64,000 nt of DNA, taken from Syngnathus acus (taxonomy: Eukaryota; Chordata; Actinopteri; Syngnathiformes; Syngnathidae). The stretch spans positions 2,736,001-2,800,000 of the forward strand of contig NC_051106.1 of assembly GCF_901709675.1 (NCBI RefSeq), written 5' to 3'. Shown piece after piece: positions 27,301 to 40,000 of this stretch (position 1 is the first letter of the stretch; each line of letters opens with the position of its first letter). A program made the translations under genes and the position numbers. The notes beneath the pieces were generated by a model. It ran no database searches. It saw only the letters and a list, made by a program, of their open reading frames with translations, and was not told the origin of the DNA.

Positions 27301-28487
27301 AAAATTATTCATACTCGTAGACTGTAACAAGCCAATTGCTTTACATTCACAACCGATAATCGCTTTTGTATTAGTCCCCCGTGGGATTTGATCTTTCTTT
27401 GCAAAATGTTGTAATTGATCTTAATCAAGACGCTCGCCGTTTGGCTCGAGCAGAACGCCTGAAGCACCTGCTCTGTATGAATATGCATCACAGTGGTGCT
27501 CTTTGTCGTCTTCTCTCTCTTTTCATGCATCCTACTCCCACCAAGTGTGTTGCCCACGAACCTTTAGAGCAGACAAAAGGCTTTGAGAGCAGGCCAGACT
27601 CCTTCGCATCGACTATTGTACGGCAAACAATGTTTAGCTCTGATGAATCCTGATGTTGTCACGTCAGACAGCAGGCTGATGGATGCCTATTGAGCAGCTG
27701 CTCATATAGCATGCTTTGGGTATGACTTTGAAAATGTCTTATGAAAAAAAAAAAAGTCAAGGGTGATATCGTTGGTTACTTGGTACAGATCTGCTTTTTT
27801 ACGATGCACAAATCTTCAAACTCCTGACTTGACATAATGAGCTGAACTGTATGAACTGTTGCTAGCTGCTATAGCAGTCTGGCATTCGAAAAAAAACCAG
27901 CACCCACCGCTTGTCCTGCACTGTGCTATACTGCGGCCATCTAAATCGGCCCAACTCAATTATGCGACCACAGTTATGTGAGCCATAGTCAAATGGAGGC
28001 ATGCGTGGCGTTTTAAACCACTGGCGGTCTTGACTGTGTCGCCACCAGGCTCCGGCTTAGTCACAACATTTCAAAAGCATCTCGCGAATTCCACTAGCAG
28101 GGAATGTTTAGAGATCTTTTTTTGGACAATTGTGCCCGTTTTTGCCCCAAGAAACAAGTCACTTAATCGTGTGTTGCAGACTTTTGTTTCCTGTCAGTGT
28201 GGACTAACCACACACAGACTCTTGGCCACCTTGGTCTCCTCCTGGGGTTATTGTGCCATTTGTGATCCGACAAAGTCTCCAGTCATCTCACCCTCCCCGT
28301 TGCCTGTAAGGCAACTCTGCAGCCACCCCACGCCTGCTTGTCTCGCCCAGTCGTCTCAGACGACTATGGAAAATTGCCTTGGCTGCAACCAGTCATGCAT
28401 CCTCCTCCCCTCCGAGCCAACGGAAAAGCGAGGCTTCTGTATACCATATAGGAAAAACAAGAGTGGAGGTTCTTAATTGATGGAAGC
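24390..28487. other. Non-coding sequence, probable intron
   Basis: It contains a degraded tRNA-head/teleost-tail repeat at 25866-26054. A 106-codon frame at 24981-25301 has no recognisable domain and no splice signals that link it to tiam2, so no gene is called. Confidence 0.5.
25866..26054 (+). repeat. Degraded SINE-like repeat
   Basis: The left part 'ggcggcagagtggagcaccg', 'gctagcgcgtctt' resembles the tRNA-like head of a common teleost repeat (GCGGCACGGTGG...TGGTTAGCGCGTCTGCC). After a gap the right part gives the tail: 'tttgattgactggagaccag', 'tccaggacacgcccagcctc', 'cataggctgtagcag', 'gtgaccctgaacaggata'. The match to the family is from memory. Confidence 0.6.
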
Positions 28488-28494
28488 TATAAAA
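28488..28494 (+). promoter_or_regulatory. TATA box of a candidate tiam2 promoter
   Basis: TATAAAA, within 'gaagctataaaacagtc', lies about 320 bp upstream of a strong splice donor at 28808/28809 on the same strand. The region between is richer in G+C than its surroundings. Transcription would be expected to start near 28515-28520. The promoter role is inference. Confidence 0.35.
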
Positions 28495-28517
28495 CAGTCT
28501 TCCTTCTTTTTCTGAGA

Positions 28518-28808
28518 AAGTGCTTCTGTTGAGAAGTTTTCCGCTCCCTGTCGTCCTGCTTTTCCGAGCCTGTGCGCCGTTACCCAGGGTTACCCCAGGA
28601 GGACGGTGATTCGCCTCTGCCTCAGAGAAGGGAGGGAATTTCCACGTGTCTTCCAGCGTGCGTGTTTGCTTGTGTGTGAGTCAAACGTAGCATGTCTCTG
28701 TTGCTTTAAGACCCAACAAGCCTTCATGGAGAGAATCCACTTTAAGGTGACAGAACAGCAGCGAGATTTCGCAAAGAGCTTTTAGATTAAAAGGCCGGTG
28801 CAGCAGAG
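28518..28808 (+). other. Candidate alternative non-coding first exon of tiam2
   Basis: It lies downstream of a TATA box and ends GCAGCAGAG|GTAAGG, close to the consensus donor (GT at 28809). No long frame is present, as expected for 5' UTR. It would splice to 31382 or directly to 32866. The start is estimated from the TATA position. Confidence 0.35.
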
Positions 28809-30915
28809 GTAAGGCATCTTATGGGCTCTTGTTTTATCTCCCGCTCCGTTTTTGTTTGTCCTGGATTAAGAGGTGGCAGGGTTGGTCCGGTTGCCTAGTG
28901 AATCCTCTTGTTGATATGCGCAGGTGTCTGCATGTGTGAATAACTGAGTCCAAATAAAATCACGAGAACACCACTTGTGCTTAATTTACATCTGAAGTGG
29001 GGTTTTTTCCCGAGGCCTGTTCTTGTAAGCGATAATAATAAATGACCTTTTGATATTTTGAATATCAATTGTACTGCTCCTCATGCAAAGGTTGTCTTGC
29101 CAGATTTATACCTAAAGATGTTTCACAAGCTCTTGCGCCACACAGAAATGTAGACTTTCATGGAGTGATTCAATCCGTGCACCATGTTGCTGTTCGAATT
29201 ACAAAAAAAAAAAAAAAAATAGCAAGGCTGGCTTACTCATTGGCGCCTTTTTCATATTCACATCTGGTTGCTTTTTTTTTTTTCCACCAAAAAAGAATGA
29301 ACGATGGTGTTTTTGGAAAACTTTGATTTCGAGATGATGCATCCAAAAGCTGTGAAGTACGCTGCTCCTTCACTTGAGAGAAAGCCCTAAGAGGCGGGTC
29401 CTGCACTTTGCGATTTGACAGGAAGAAAGCTCGGCGACTGTGTAAACATTCACTAGTAATAACAAATGACCACATTGTTTTGAGTTCGCTGTATCTTTTA
29501 AGGCACAAAGACTTAACGGGTTTTGTCTATGCAACCACTTAAGTTACTCAAGCATGATTTTACCATATTATATATTTTCTGCCTTCGTGATCTTTCTTGC
29601 AGCCCAATGAGATATAGCAAGCTTCTTTTTTTTTTGCCAAAGCACTGCAGTATTTTCGATTTTGAAAACTGCGTTCTAGAGAGGAGGGGAACGCCTTGCC
29701 TGCCAAGCTGCTGTGTCACTAACTTGCTGCTCCACTTTTTTTCACGGTCCAAAGACAAAAACGGCCAGGAACTGACTGTGTGGATTTTCCAGTTGCACAG
29801 TGGATTGGTTTAAGGAAAATTCACTTCCTAAACCAAGTGTTTGTATCATGTTGAGGTGTGTGGCCCACTTCTCGCTGTTATTCCTAACTCCAGACCCAAC
29901 ACTTTGCCAGACTAAACATGAAACGTACGTGGGAGTTATTCAAGGGCAGAGGGAGAAGAATGCCAGGTCACAGGGTGTCTCGAGGAGCGTCGGGGTCACA
30001 TGGCCCCTGAGCAGATGGCCTGTAGGAAATCCATTGAGAAGAGCAAAGGGGGGGTTGAAGGAAAAGAAGGAAGGAAGGAGGGGAGGGTTCATACTTGACG
30101 CCGTAGCTGCAGCAAACAGGCAGACTTGTCTTGTATGCCTCAAAAGTGGCACAATAGTCTGGTTCAAGTCACAGCAGAAGGCGAGCGAGTGTGCCTTTAG
30201 GTTTGGCACGCCTTAAAGCCTTTCACTCAACTCTGTTCTGCCTGAATTGAATCTGCGAGGAAAGTGAAGTTTGCAAATTAGTTGTCATTCAAAGAACAGA
30301 TGGAATTCTCAATTCCAATTGTTTTTGTGGGTATTGTCGATAAAGTTTGCAAGGTTTAGATTAGGGGTGTCCAAAACTCTTTTCGAGTAGTCAATTAATT
30401 CAGTCACACTGTTCACCTTGTGGTCAAGGTGTATTTAAGTAGAAGCAGATAAAACTCTTGATGGTGCACATCACTTAATCCCGAAGGTTAAGGCTTTTGG
30501 CAGTGGACTGCTTGCTCGGAAACCCAACACGTGCTGTCTGGTGCTGTGAAGGCTTAGCAGAGTTAGCACGATTTGAAACACGTCTAGAAGCGTGAGCTAC
30601 ATGTATGTTCTGTAAGTTATACCCAAGATGCTCCAAATCCTATTTAAGAGTGCTCCTGGGCCATTTCTTGTTTTAGTTCTTGCTCTTGAGCAAATTTGGC
30701 AGTGGAAAGAAGAAAAAAAAAAGGAACAAGCGAGGATTCCAAGGTTTAAAAATAAACATATGGGTAAACTGCGGCCAGCATTCAAAAATATTTCCAATGC
30801 TGAGTAAAGACGACGTCATTTTGAAAATTGGGGGGGGTGGAAACATGTTTCCAGCATTTAGTTTGATTGGCTGATTTGAAAGCAAGTTGGGTGGAGAGAA
30901 CGTTCAACTTGGTGT

Positions 30916-30991
<76 letters not shown>

Positions 30992-31381
30992 TGGCATTAT
31001 GTTACTCTACTGACACTTTAACAACTTGGTTCAAGTGAATCAATTGGGATTTCATGTGAGCTCTCGTTCACCCCGTATGAGCTGCGCATTTTCGATGTGA
31101 AGGAAACTTTTTCAGCTCTGCAACTTTGGTGAATTCACTTTTTACAAAGCCGCCAGTAACAAGCTTTCCTCCTAACAGATGAAACTTTTACAGATAGTAA
31201 GGTAGTTTGAAAATCGACAGGAGCCTTATTTCCATTTTAATAACATTGTTCAACATGGACCGAAACACATTTTTCAAATCCTCTGACAAATGTTGGGGGT
31301 TATCTTCGCTCATATCGGTCCAGATGTTTTTGAATTACAATGTGGAGCAGTGGTATTGAAGGCAATATTTTTCTGTTTCAG
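28809..31381. other. Probable 5' intron with an (AC)n microsatellite
   Basis: No coding exon is supported. Two ORFs of 138 and 96 codons near 29.5-30.2 kb have low-complexity or unremarkable translations. An (AC)n tract is listed separately. Confidence 0.5.
30917..30989. repeat. (CA)n microsatellite
   Basis: An uninterrupted run of about 36 CA units. The Cys-Val frame on the reverse strand is an artefact. Confidence 0.95.
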
Positions 31382-31472
31382 ATGATCAAGGCTACATCGG
31401 AAGTCGTATACTTTGAGTCATGAGGTGGAAGGATCTCGCACAAAGGAGCACCAATTTGAGACTCTGAGACAG
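31382..31472 (+). other. tiam2: Likely 5' UTR exon of tiam2 (91 nt) with two small upstream ORFs
   Basis: A good acceptor (pyrimidine tract, TTTTTCTGTTTCAG) and a near-perfect donor (GACAG|GTGAGT, GT at 31473) bound 91 nt without a long frame. The next acceptor downstream on this strand is the start-codon exon at 32866. Two overlapping upstream ORFs lie inside: 31382-31423 (13 codons plus stop) and 31420-31467 (15 codons plus stop), which overlap as ATGA. Placement in tiam2 is inference from position and strand. Confidence 0.6.
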
Positions 31473-32865
31473 GTGAGTCCGAGGGCATCACATTGGGCAT
31501 GTTTGTGAAGCATTTGGCACTTTGTCTTTTTCATTTCTACCAGTTAATGGCACAAAATGACAAGCATCTAAAGTTACCATGTAGTCCCCAAGCATTATGA
31601 GTAGCCTGCGGGTTTGTTTTAAAAACAGCTCACCTGTGATGAGACATCGTAATTTCTGAGGAATGTTTGAAAATATAAACACTTTATAGAAATTGTATTG
31701 CACGTTGAGTTTTGCGTTTTTCACCTTGTTAAGTCATTGTTAATTATTGACATTATTATCATTAACATGATCAGTATTCACTTAGATCAAGGGTGTCAAA
31801 CTTATTTTTGTCGCGGGCTGCATCATAGTCATGGTTCCCTTCGAAGGGCCATTGAAATTGCCAACCCAAATAAATGTCTGAATGTCTCAAATTATATATA
31901 GTGTACGGTACTCAACAAACTAGTGAATGACTATATGAATAACTAGTTTTCAAAACAGAGACTAAGAAAAACTGTTCACATATTTTAAAAATATGAATGG
32001 TAATAAAAATTGCTAGCAATGGAGCTATTTTTTTAAAAGTGAAAACAATAAGTAATTTTAATATGGACATATGAATTTGATGCACAATTTTTCTTCGCGG
32101 GCCACATAGAATAATGTGGCGGGACGTATCTGGTCCCCGGGCCTTGAGTTTGACATATGTGACTTAGATGAATGCCATTAATTATTAACAGCATAAAATT
32201 AAGGAAATTTGAGAAAATGTATGACATGTTTATAAAACTGGTAGCCCTTCACGTTATTAACTACCTAAGACGTGTCACCAGCTCCAGCTTCCTATCCTGC
32301 AGCGTCACCGAAAGCCTAAAAAAAGCCACCCCGCCCGTCTGACCACCCCTACTTCTTTTTAAGCAGCAGGTTTAAACATGTTGGGTGACCTTTAAAGTAA
32401 AATATTAAGACGTGTAATGCTATTGCAATTGTTTATTATGAGCATATTGCGTTATGCAACACGTTTGGCAGGTCTTTGATCATCTTAAAACAGATCATCT
32501 TCAGATTTGCTTTGAATACACAATTAACGAGCAGGACAAGTCTTTACTTAAACTATTAATGTAACGATGTAGCAAACTGCTATCCGACAGCGGTTAATAA
32601 GCAGTAAAGTAAAATTATTGTAGTAGACCAGCAATAAAGGCTGTTTGGTCACAATATAGTTTTTAGGAGTAGTCTAGAAGAATGTTTTCTTCCTCCTTCA
32701 ATTTTAAAAATGATTTGCACAGGCAGCGGGAGACTCCTCTTTATTGATTTTTTTTTTTTTTTTAAATAAATTAATTGTGTATTCCAAATGAGCTGGTGTT
32801 CTGTCACTTACAATGGCTGCCATTCTTTCCCCCATTTACCTAATTCTCAGTGACTTGTTTTCCAG
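31473..32865. other. Probable intron before the start-codon exon
   Basis: It contains the hAT-like MITE at 31789-32161 and a T-run near 32748-32763. No other signal is seen. Confidence 0.6.
31789..32161 (+). mobile_element. hAT-like MITE with perfect 8-bp target duplication
   Basis: It starts CAAGGGTGTCAAACTTA and ends TTGAGTTTGACATATGTG, with ACTTAGAT on both sides (31781-31788 and 32162-32169). It is more diverged and longer (373 bp) than the copies at 8615 and 18055, so probably older or a different subfamily. Confidence 0.88.
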
Positions 32866-34048
32866 AAAGCCAGCAATGGGAAATTCTGACAGCCAGTACA
32901 GCATCCAGGGCCTTAAAGCCACGAGCTTTGGTTTCTCTGGGACCCAAAAGCCATACTCACTAAAGCTTGGCTCAGCCACAGACGACCCTCTGTCACCTCA
33001 CGAGTGGTGGAAAAGTGCGCCGGTGAGCTCCGGGTATAAGGCCAAATGCGTCAGCAGAGGTTGTCTCTCCCCTCCAAAGAGCCGACAGCCTTACTCGCCT
33101 CGTCACGACTACATCTCCAGAGGCGCCAGGGGTAGCCCGAGCGAACACCGCTTGCATCGGACGACTGGATGTGGCATACGCAAGCGGCACGTGTCCGATG
33201 ACTATGAGGATAATCCGTATGGTGCCGAGCTCAATGGTCATACTTTGAATGACCAGAGAGACAAAGAGCAGGTTCTAGAGAAACAGAGTAGCCCAAGAGT
33301 AGTGATCAAGAAGGACGGCAGTCTGAGAGTGGAATTCACCAACACCTCAGGCAGCGATTTTCTCTTGGATGAGGTCACTGGTCCTGTACAGCTCCTCAAA
33401 TTCTCTGCTAATTTGGAGTCCCCCTCCACCCCGAGTTTGCCTGGTTCCGGGAGCAGCGAACCTGATGGCCTCCACAGTGGTCCTCCTCCAGCCTCTACCT
33501 CTTCCACTGCCAGAACCAGTAAAGGAAGCTCTCTGAGCTCAGATGGCTCCTGGTATGATTCTCCTTGGGGAGCCAGCACAGAACTTTGTGAGCAGGACCA
33601 CCAGTCCTGTTCTTCTAACAGGACACAAGTGCACTCCCCCATCCACCATGACTCTTTCACTGAGCAGTCTCCCCCCGTGTCCATCGCCGGTCTCTATAAA
33701 GATTCCACAATGGCTGCAACCTTCCCAATAGCCAAAGACCTTTCCTCCCATTTAGAGGCGGCTCCTGTTGGCCAACAGCCACATAGAGCCTCCCTTGCTT
33801 CAATCTTGGATGTCCCTTTGGAAGATGAATGCCTTGAGGCCCGCCAGTATTCATCATACACGCTACCCTGTCGAAGACCCAAAGCTCACACCATGAGCGA
33901 TGGTCTGGATCAGTACCCCAACCATGAACAACATCGGGAGCGGTCTGGATCGGAGTTTGGCTTCCACAAGAAAGCTTCGATAAAAAAACACATTCGACGT
34001 TTAAGTGACTGGACTGGCAGCCTCAGCCGTAAGAAGAGGAAGACCCAG
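32866..34048 (+). CDS. tiam2: tiam2 coding exon 1: start codon and disordered N-terminus
   Basis: The acceptor TTTTCCAG ends at 32865, ten bases of 5' UTR follow, and the ATG is at 32876 with G at -3 and +4. It encodes residues 1-391. Met-Gly-Asn-Ser-Asp-Ser fits the N-myristoylation pattern (Gly2, Ser6), as in TIAM proteins. The rest is Ser/Pro-rich and likely disordered. It contains [16 protein letters not shown] near 165, a [18 protein letters not shown] block near 240, [14 protein letters not shown] near 345, and ends in the basic [16 protein letters not shown]. An in-frame ATG at 32813 lies before the acceptor and is intronic. The donor is CAG|GTAATG (GT at 34049); the exon ends in phase 0. 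Confidence 0.95.
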
Positions 34049-37000
34049 GTAATGTGGCTTGAATTTTTTCCTGTTTTTGTTTGGTGATCGTAGCGGTCTC
34101 TGTCACTGCGATCAGACTGGGTACAATGTAAAACACTGTTCCTGTTTCTTGCTACATTTTATCTGAGGATGGAAAAATATTACAAGCAGAGTACTGCAAA
34201 CAGAGAATCCACATCGTGATTAATCGATGTAAAATGAGATACTGTTTCCACTTTGACAGGTCAGAGGAGACAACGGAAAGTATTACAACTCTTTTCTGCT
34301 TAGCTCCTGAAGGTTTCGATGAACAATATTGTTCAAAACCAAAATGTATTTTTCAAAACATTCCATTTGACTGACTTTGACATCAATTGTTCCTCCATTT
34401 AGTACTTCGTTTGGCCTTGCCTTGTAAAGGCGGCAACATGCTTTTTTGGAAAGCGCCAAAAGGAATAGCCGTAAGCCTTTGAGAGGCTCTACTGGAGTGC
34501 AACTTAATCCTAGCTCAAGATTTAGCCTCATCCCTCTAATGTTAATGAATGGATTTGGTTGTTCTGCCTGTTATGTGGTGCAGATGCTTTGGTCTTCTTT
34601 TTGCATCCCTTCGAGAGAAAGTCTGCTAATAGGGATTGCTGTTCAGTCATTTAAGTCTGAGCGTAAACTAAAGCAAAAATAAAACTGTGATTACATTTTG
34701 CTGACCTTTTATTACATGGACTTGTGAAGTGCAGTGATTTATTTATTTTTTTTTTAACTGGATATTTTGTCATGGCCTTTTTGCTTGTCTCTGTAGTGAC
34801 ACGTAAGCAACTTTCACTTTATATTAATGACGTCCTGCTCTAACTGCATTGCCATGTGTTTGTACTTAACTCTTCATTGGCGTTGGATAGAACTCAGTGA
34901 TTTACTTCCACCTCTTTTTCCTATCAAATTTTTATCTTGCTTTCAGAAATTCTATTTGCTTTTAATTGAACTTTGAGTATAGGTACTCAAAAAAAAGAAA
35001 AAGCTGAGGTAGATTTATGTATCCACCCAGCCCAAAGCTCCCATGCATCTCTAGCTTTTGGTTTCCTTCCAGCTTACGGTCCACCAGAGTTGTTTTGTGA
35101 GTTTAAAGGTCACATTGTGACCGAAGAACCTGCTTCAAACAAGAAACAGATGCTGACTCATGGATGTGTGGCGTCACCAAATCTGCTCTCTGGCGTTTCA
35201 GGTGTCAGGTTGAGGAATAAGTGAAATCGGTTTGAATCAATAAATTATACCATGGCCATTTTTCTATTAAAACTGTGTGATACAGTAAAGCTAATAAAGG
35301 CAGCGAATAAGCACATATAGTGTGTCTGCACGTTGGGAAATGCACAGCTCACTCCAAACGGTTTGCCACAATCGATGCAGCAATCTATTCAAGTACAGGT
35401 AGGCTTCATTAGATTTGGAGAGTGCAATTCCATCGAGTATTCATTTGTAGAATTGGGAAGCCACTCCAGGCCGTAAAATGATGAGAAATTATTCCAGCCC
35501 GGAGGGTTCTAACCTCCCCAGGTGCCGTCACAGGAAATTTGCCCCACTTTCCCTGCCTACTGAAAGATCAAGTCACCGTAATGCAGACTTTGAAGTAGCT
35601 TTGAGTGATTTGAGTGCATGTTTTCAAAAGTTCCCCTTCAACTTTTGCAGTGCCTCCTGGCTAATGGAAAGTGCACACTTTGAGTTGCGTTCCATTTTTG
35701 ACTCACACGGCTTGACATACAGAGGTTTGTAATGCTCACGGCTAACATGGTGTTTTTAGTAAGTAAAATTGTATGCAAGGAAAATGAACCTGTGAACTTG
35801 TTTCTGTATTGGCATCGTATCGAAGGAACCATTGGTACTATAGTGGTCACTGTCTCAAACACCTCTTTATCATCTACATGCCTCTTGTTTGTCTTATCAG
35901 GAGACTCGGCACAAGGACATGAGCGATGTCTTTGACAGCGGCGTTGACGGCATGACTGCAGACACCAGCTCCCCGTCTCAAGCGTCAAGCCTCTTGTGGT
36001 TCCCAGGAGCCCCGAGGACTCAATCATCGGGGGCTATTCACCAGTCGACCAATGATGCCCTTCGCCAGAACATTTATGAGAATTTCATGAGGGAGCTGGA
36101 GACGGGTAGTGGACAGGGAGGGAGCGAGAGAAGAGACCCTTCCACGGGCGAAGATGACGGCGAGAGCAGCAGCGAATCGGCCGAAGGCTCTCTGGAGCAG
36201 ATGGACTTGCTGTTTGAAAAAGAACAAGGGGTGGTCAGACGGGCGGGTTGGCTTTCGTTTAAGCCTTTAGTGACACTGCAGAAGGATAGGAAGCTGGAGC
36301 TGGTGACACGTCGCAAGTGGAAGCAGTACTGGGTTACCTTGAAAGGTGAGCTTTTTCATCTTGAGCAGACATTTGGAATGTTCATGTTCAACCGGCGTGT
36401 AAATTTGGACAAATAGGTTAAGCCTAATAATTAACCCATCAGCAATCTCCTAGAAATTGAAATTTTGGTTAATTTTAGGATAATTACTACATAGGCATTG
36501 ACAATTTTTATTTCCTGGAACCAATTTGACGAGTCATCTTCTCTTAGGATGTACATTGCTGTTCTACGAGACGTACAGTAAAGGGTCTCCGGAGCAAGAG
36601 CTCTCACCTCGTTACTCACTTCTGGCCGAGGACAGTATCGTGCAGGCTGTTCCGGAACACCCTAAAAAGGAGAACGTCTTGTGCCTCAGCAACTCGTACG
36701 GAGATATCTATCTCTTTCAGGTAAAGTCTATGACACGTACGACTATTGTTGCGAAAGCTATGCACGCAATGTGCCCAAACATGGCAGGTAAGAGGTCTAA
36801 GAGCACATTTGCCACTTGTGCTTACTGACCTACATATCACCACTTAACATTAAAAGCTTGCCAGACTGCATTATGATGTTCAGACATAGTTTGCATCTAA
36901 TAGAGTGAGCAGCTTACATGCCCCCGAGGCAAAGTGCAAAGAAATCAGCTATTAAACATAAAGACGGCAACGAGTTTATCCTTTCATTTTCCACACGGCC

Positions 37001-40000
37001 TTTGAGACCGTTTTGTGTTGTTTTTAATTAATTTGACAATGTAAGAATGAAATGTAGGTTTGATATAGGCCGTGTTCATAATGCTGCATGTATTGATTCA
37101 GTAAAGCAAGGCTCGCCAATTCATCAACTTGACTCCCCCCCCCCCGCAGGCCAGCAACCAGACCGACCTCGAGAACTGGGTGACAGCCATCCATTCGGCC
37201 AGCGCCTCGCTGCTGGCCAAGCGCCAGGGAAAGGAGGATACAGTTCGTCTGCTGCGAAGCCAGGTCCGCGGCCTCTTGCAGAAGATTGACATGGATGGGA
37301 AAATGAAGAAAATGGCTGAGCTTCAGCTCACTGTTGTCAGTGACCCCAAAAACCGCAAGGCCATTGAAAACCAGGTGAGTTGATGTTATTGATGTTGTGG
37401 TCCTGATAGACGCAGAAAGAAATGGCGTCAATGCATTGAACAAACTGGAAGGCCTCAAGTGAATTTGACAAGTTGTCCCCTGGGTTGTATTTCCTGGAAG
37501 CTAGCATTGATTAATTTCAGACCCTGCATGACAGTATATGTTGTTTTTTTGCCAACCACATGCTGCGCTGTGCTTTATTATACGGCTTTGTATGGCTTCG
37601 CCGACAGTCTTGTGCTTTTAATTTTGCGGGATAAATGCATCAATCCCCAAATGATTCACAGGGGCCCAGGGGAACATCTTTCTCCTCAAGTATTAGACTG
37701 AGATTCCAGATGTTTTCCGGTAGTGGGTTCTTCACTTTTGTTATTACATGACGACGACTTGAAGCTAGGGGGGAATCGCTGCAGTGATTACAATATTTGT
37801 TTACCTTAATATTGCTTCTGCAAGTTTGTCTCCATGGAGGTTACCAAGAGTCTTGAGTGCAGATGTCAACGTGTTGGTGTGCTCGTATGTTTCCAATTAG
37901 CCCCCCTGCCACCTCAAGAGTATATTCAGAGACAGATGCGGTTTTGAGTCAATGATAGGGTCAGAGGTGTATGTCATTTGATGTCGGTGCCCAGAGGCTG
38001 ATGATAGATTGAACGTTCTGTTGGGGTTATCCAGAACTAACAGGGTACTTTGATGTAGCGGAGCCGTCCACCTCCATCCATGTGCCAACAAACTGCTTTT
38101 GAAGATTGTCTTTGGCGCTACTGATCACATAAGATTGAACAATTTTCTTGGGTTAGGTATTTTATGCAGAATGTCAAAAGATAAAACAGGGTTTCTAAAA
38201 AGAAGGCCTTGTTCCGTCTTGCTTGCATCATTTTTCCACTCATGTTGTAAGAGCAGCTGACCGCATGAAAGTTCTGCCGTTGTTTTAGTGTCTTACTAGC
38301 CTCTTTTCAACAAGCGTCGTAAATACCAAACATGGAAACACTGTCACAAATCTATTCGGCTGTCTGCGTAGCTAGTATTATCTACTGTACAAAGATTTAC
38401 ATTGCACTTGATTTTTTTTTCCCCAAAGGTTTCAGTTTGAAAAGTCTCAGGTTCATTAAACACCACACTCGCGTCCCTCTTTGCGACAACCCTAATCCTA
38501 AAACAGGCCGTGAGAGTGACTGCACCCAATTGGGACAATGCCAAGGGGTCCATTATTGTAAATGAATTCACAATGGCAAGTGAGACCTAGTTAATGTCAC
38601 TGGCTGTAGAGGGTTGTTTTATCCAAGTGTTCTCTTTAAAAATGAGTCTCAAGTCACTTCTGGGCTCTTATATGGGGCAAAAAGGAATGGGGGACTGTCA
38701 ACTGTAAATAGTGGGGGTTAAAGGCTGCTCTGTGCAGCATCACCATTCCTCAAGACTGTGCATTAAAATGGGCATTTATTGCACACATCTCCAATGCTCT
38801 GCTTGTATCAGCAACTAATGTATGCCTTTAGCCTCCACCAACATCTGCAAGCAATTGCATCTTAATGGAAACATTCTTCTGACCCAACCTTTTCCCCTCT
38901 TTTACATTCTGTCCTCACTTCAACGTAATCGTCATTCCTAGCCACCAAATGAATCGCGAGCTTCAGTTCCAACACGAAACTTTCCCCCCCAACTCTCATC
39001 CTTTAGATCCAGCAGTGGGAGCAAAATCTGGAAAGGTTCAACCTAGACCTCTTCAGGATGCGCTGTTACCTGGCCAGTCTTCAGGGCGGCGAGCTACCCA
39101 ACCCAAAGAGCCTGTTAGCAATCGCCAGCCGCCCGACCAAAACCACCCTGGGCCGCCTCGGGATCTTCTCCGTCTCATCCTTTCACGCACTGGTGAGAAA
39201 GCAAAGGGCGGGGCCAAGAACGATTCTATGACTGATGTTTAGATCCTTTTAACATTCCTTTGAGTTTAATTGACCTCATGTCCAGCAGCAACCTTGAACA
39301 TCATTAAATCTTTGAAAACCTTTTGCAAATGTGCTGATGTTATAGAAACGTAAATCTAATTAAGATCATGTGATTAAAGGGACTTTTCGTTGAGCTAGAT
39401 GATTATAGTTCTCATTTTGGTCTTTTGTTCAGATTTGTTCCAGAGATGAGGCTACACTGCGCAGGCGCTCATTGTCACGGACTTTCCGAAAGCACAAGCG
39501 AGGCCTTTTCTCTTCCCTCAAAGGCCTTGACACCTTGACAAAGAAGGGCAAAAGGGTCTCGGCGTCACAGGTAAACAAAATATTGGTTGTACTGATACAG
39601 TAATATTTTAAGATGAGTATTGCCTGCTAATGGACCTTAGAAAATTGATGATCATATGATCAAATGTTAAACATTTCTTGAATTTCGATGACCTCCACAT
39701 TTGAGTCAAGTTCAGCAGCAACATTTTGCTAAAACCATCAAAGTGATCAAATGTATTGTGTTTATTATTTATCATAGCATTGCATTTAATGTGCCAGAGC
39801 ACTTCAAAAATGTGTCTTGAAAATATGGCTTTTAAAGATCATCGAGTAGCCTAAATCTTCGGTGGCACAGATAGATAAAAAATGCTGCGTCCTTGTGGTC
39901 AAATTGACTGCAGCCCTTGTCCTAAATTGAAATAGTGTGTGGTTCCGGTCCAACAACAGCAATTCTACCTTGAAAAGACTCCAAATAATCTCACTTAATG

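Noticed and set aside
28030-28476. 148-codon + strand ORF
   Set aside because: No recognisable domain and no matching splice signals; composition and length are compatible with chance just upstream of a TATA box.
29800-30216. 138-codon + strand ORF
   Set aside because: The translation has a low-complexity Lys/Arg/Glu stretch from purine-rich DNA and no family motif; a competing ORF lies on the other strand.
32813-32875. In-frame upstream ATG extending the tiam2 N-terminus by 21 codons
   Set aside because: It lies before a good splice acceptor (ending 32865), and the MGNSDSQY start is the conserved TIAM2 N-terminus.
33238-33684. 148-codon - strand ORF over tiam2 exon 1
   Set aside because: It is the antisense shadow of a strongly supported coding exon.
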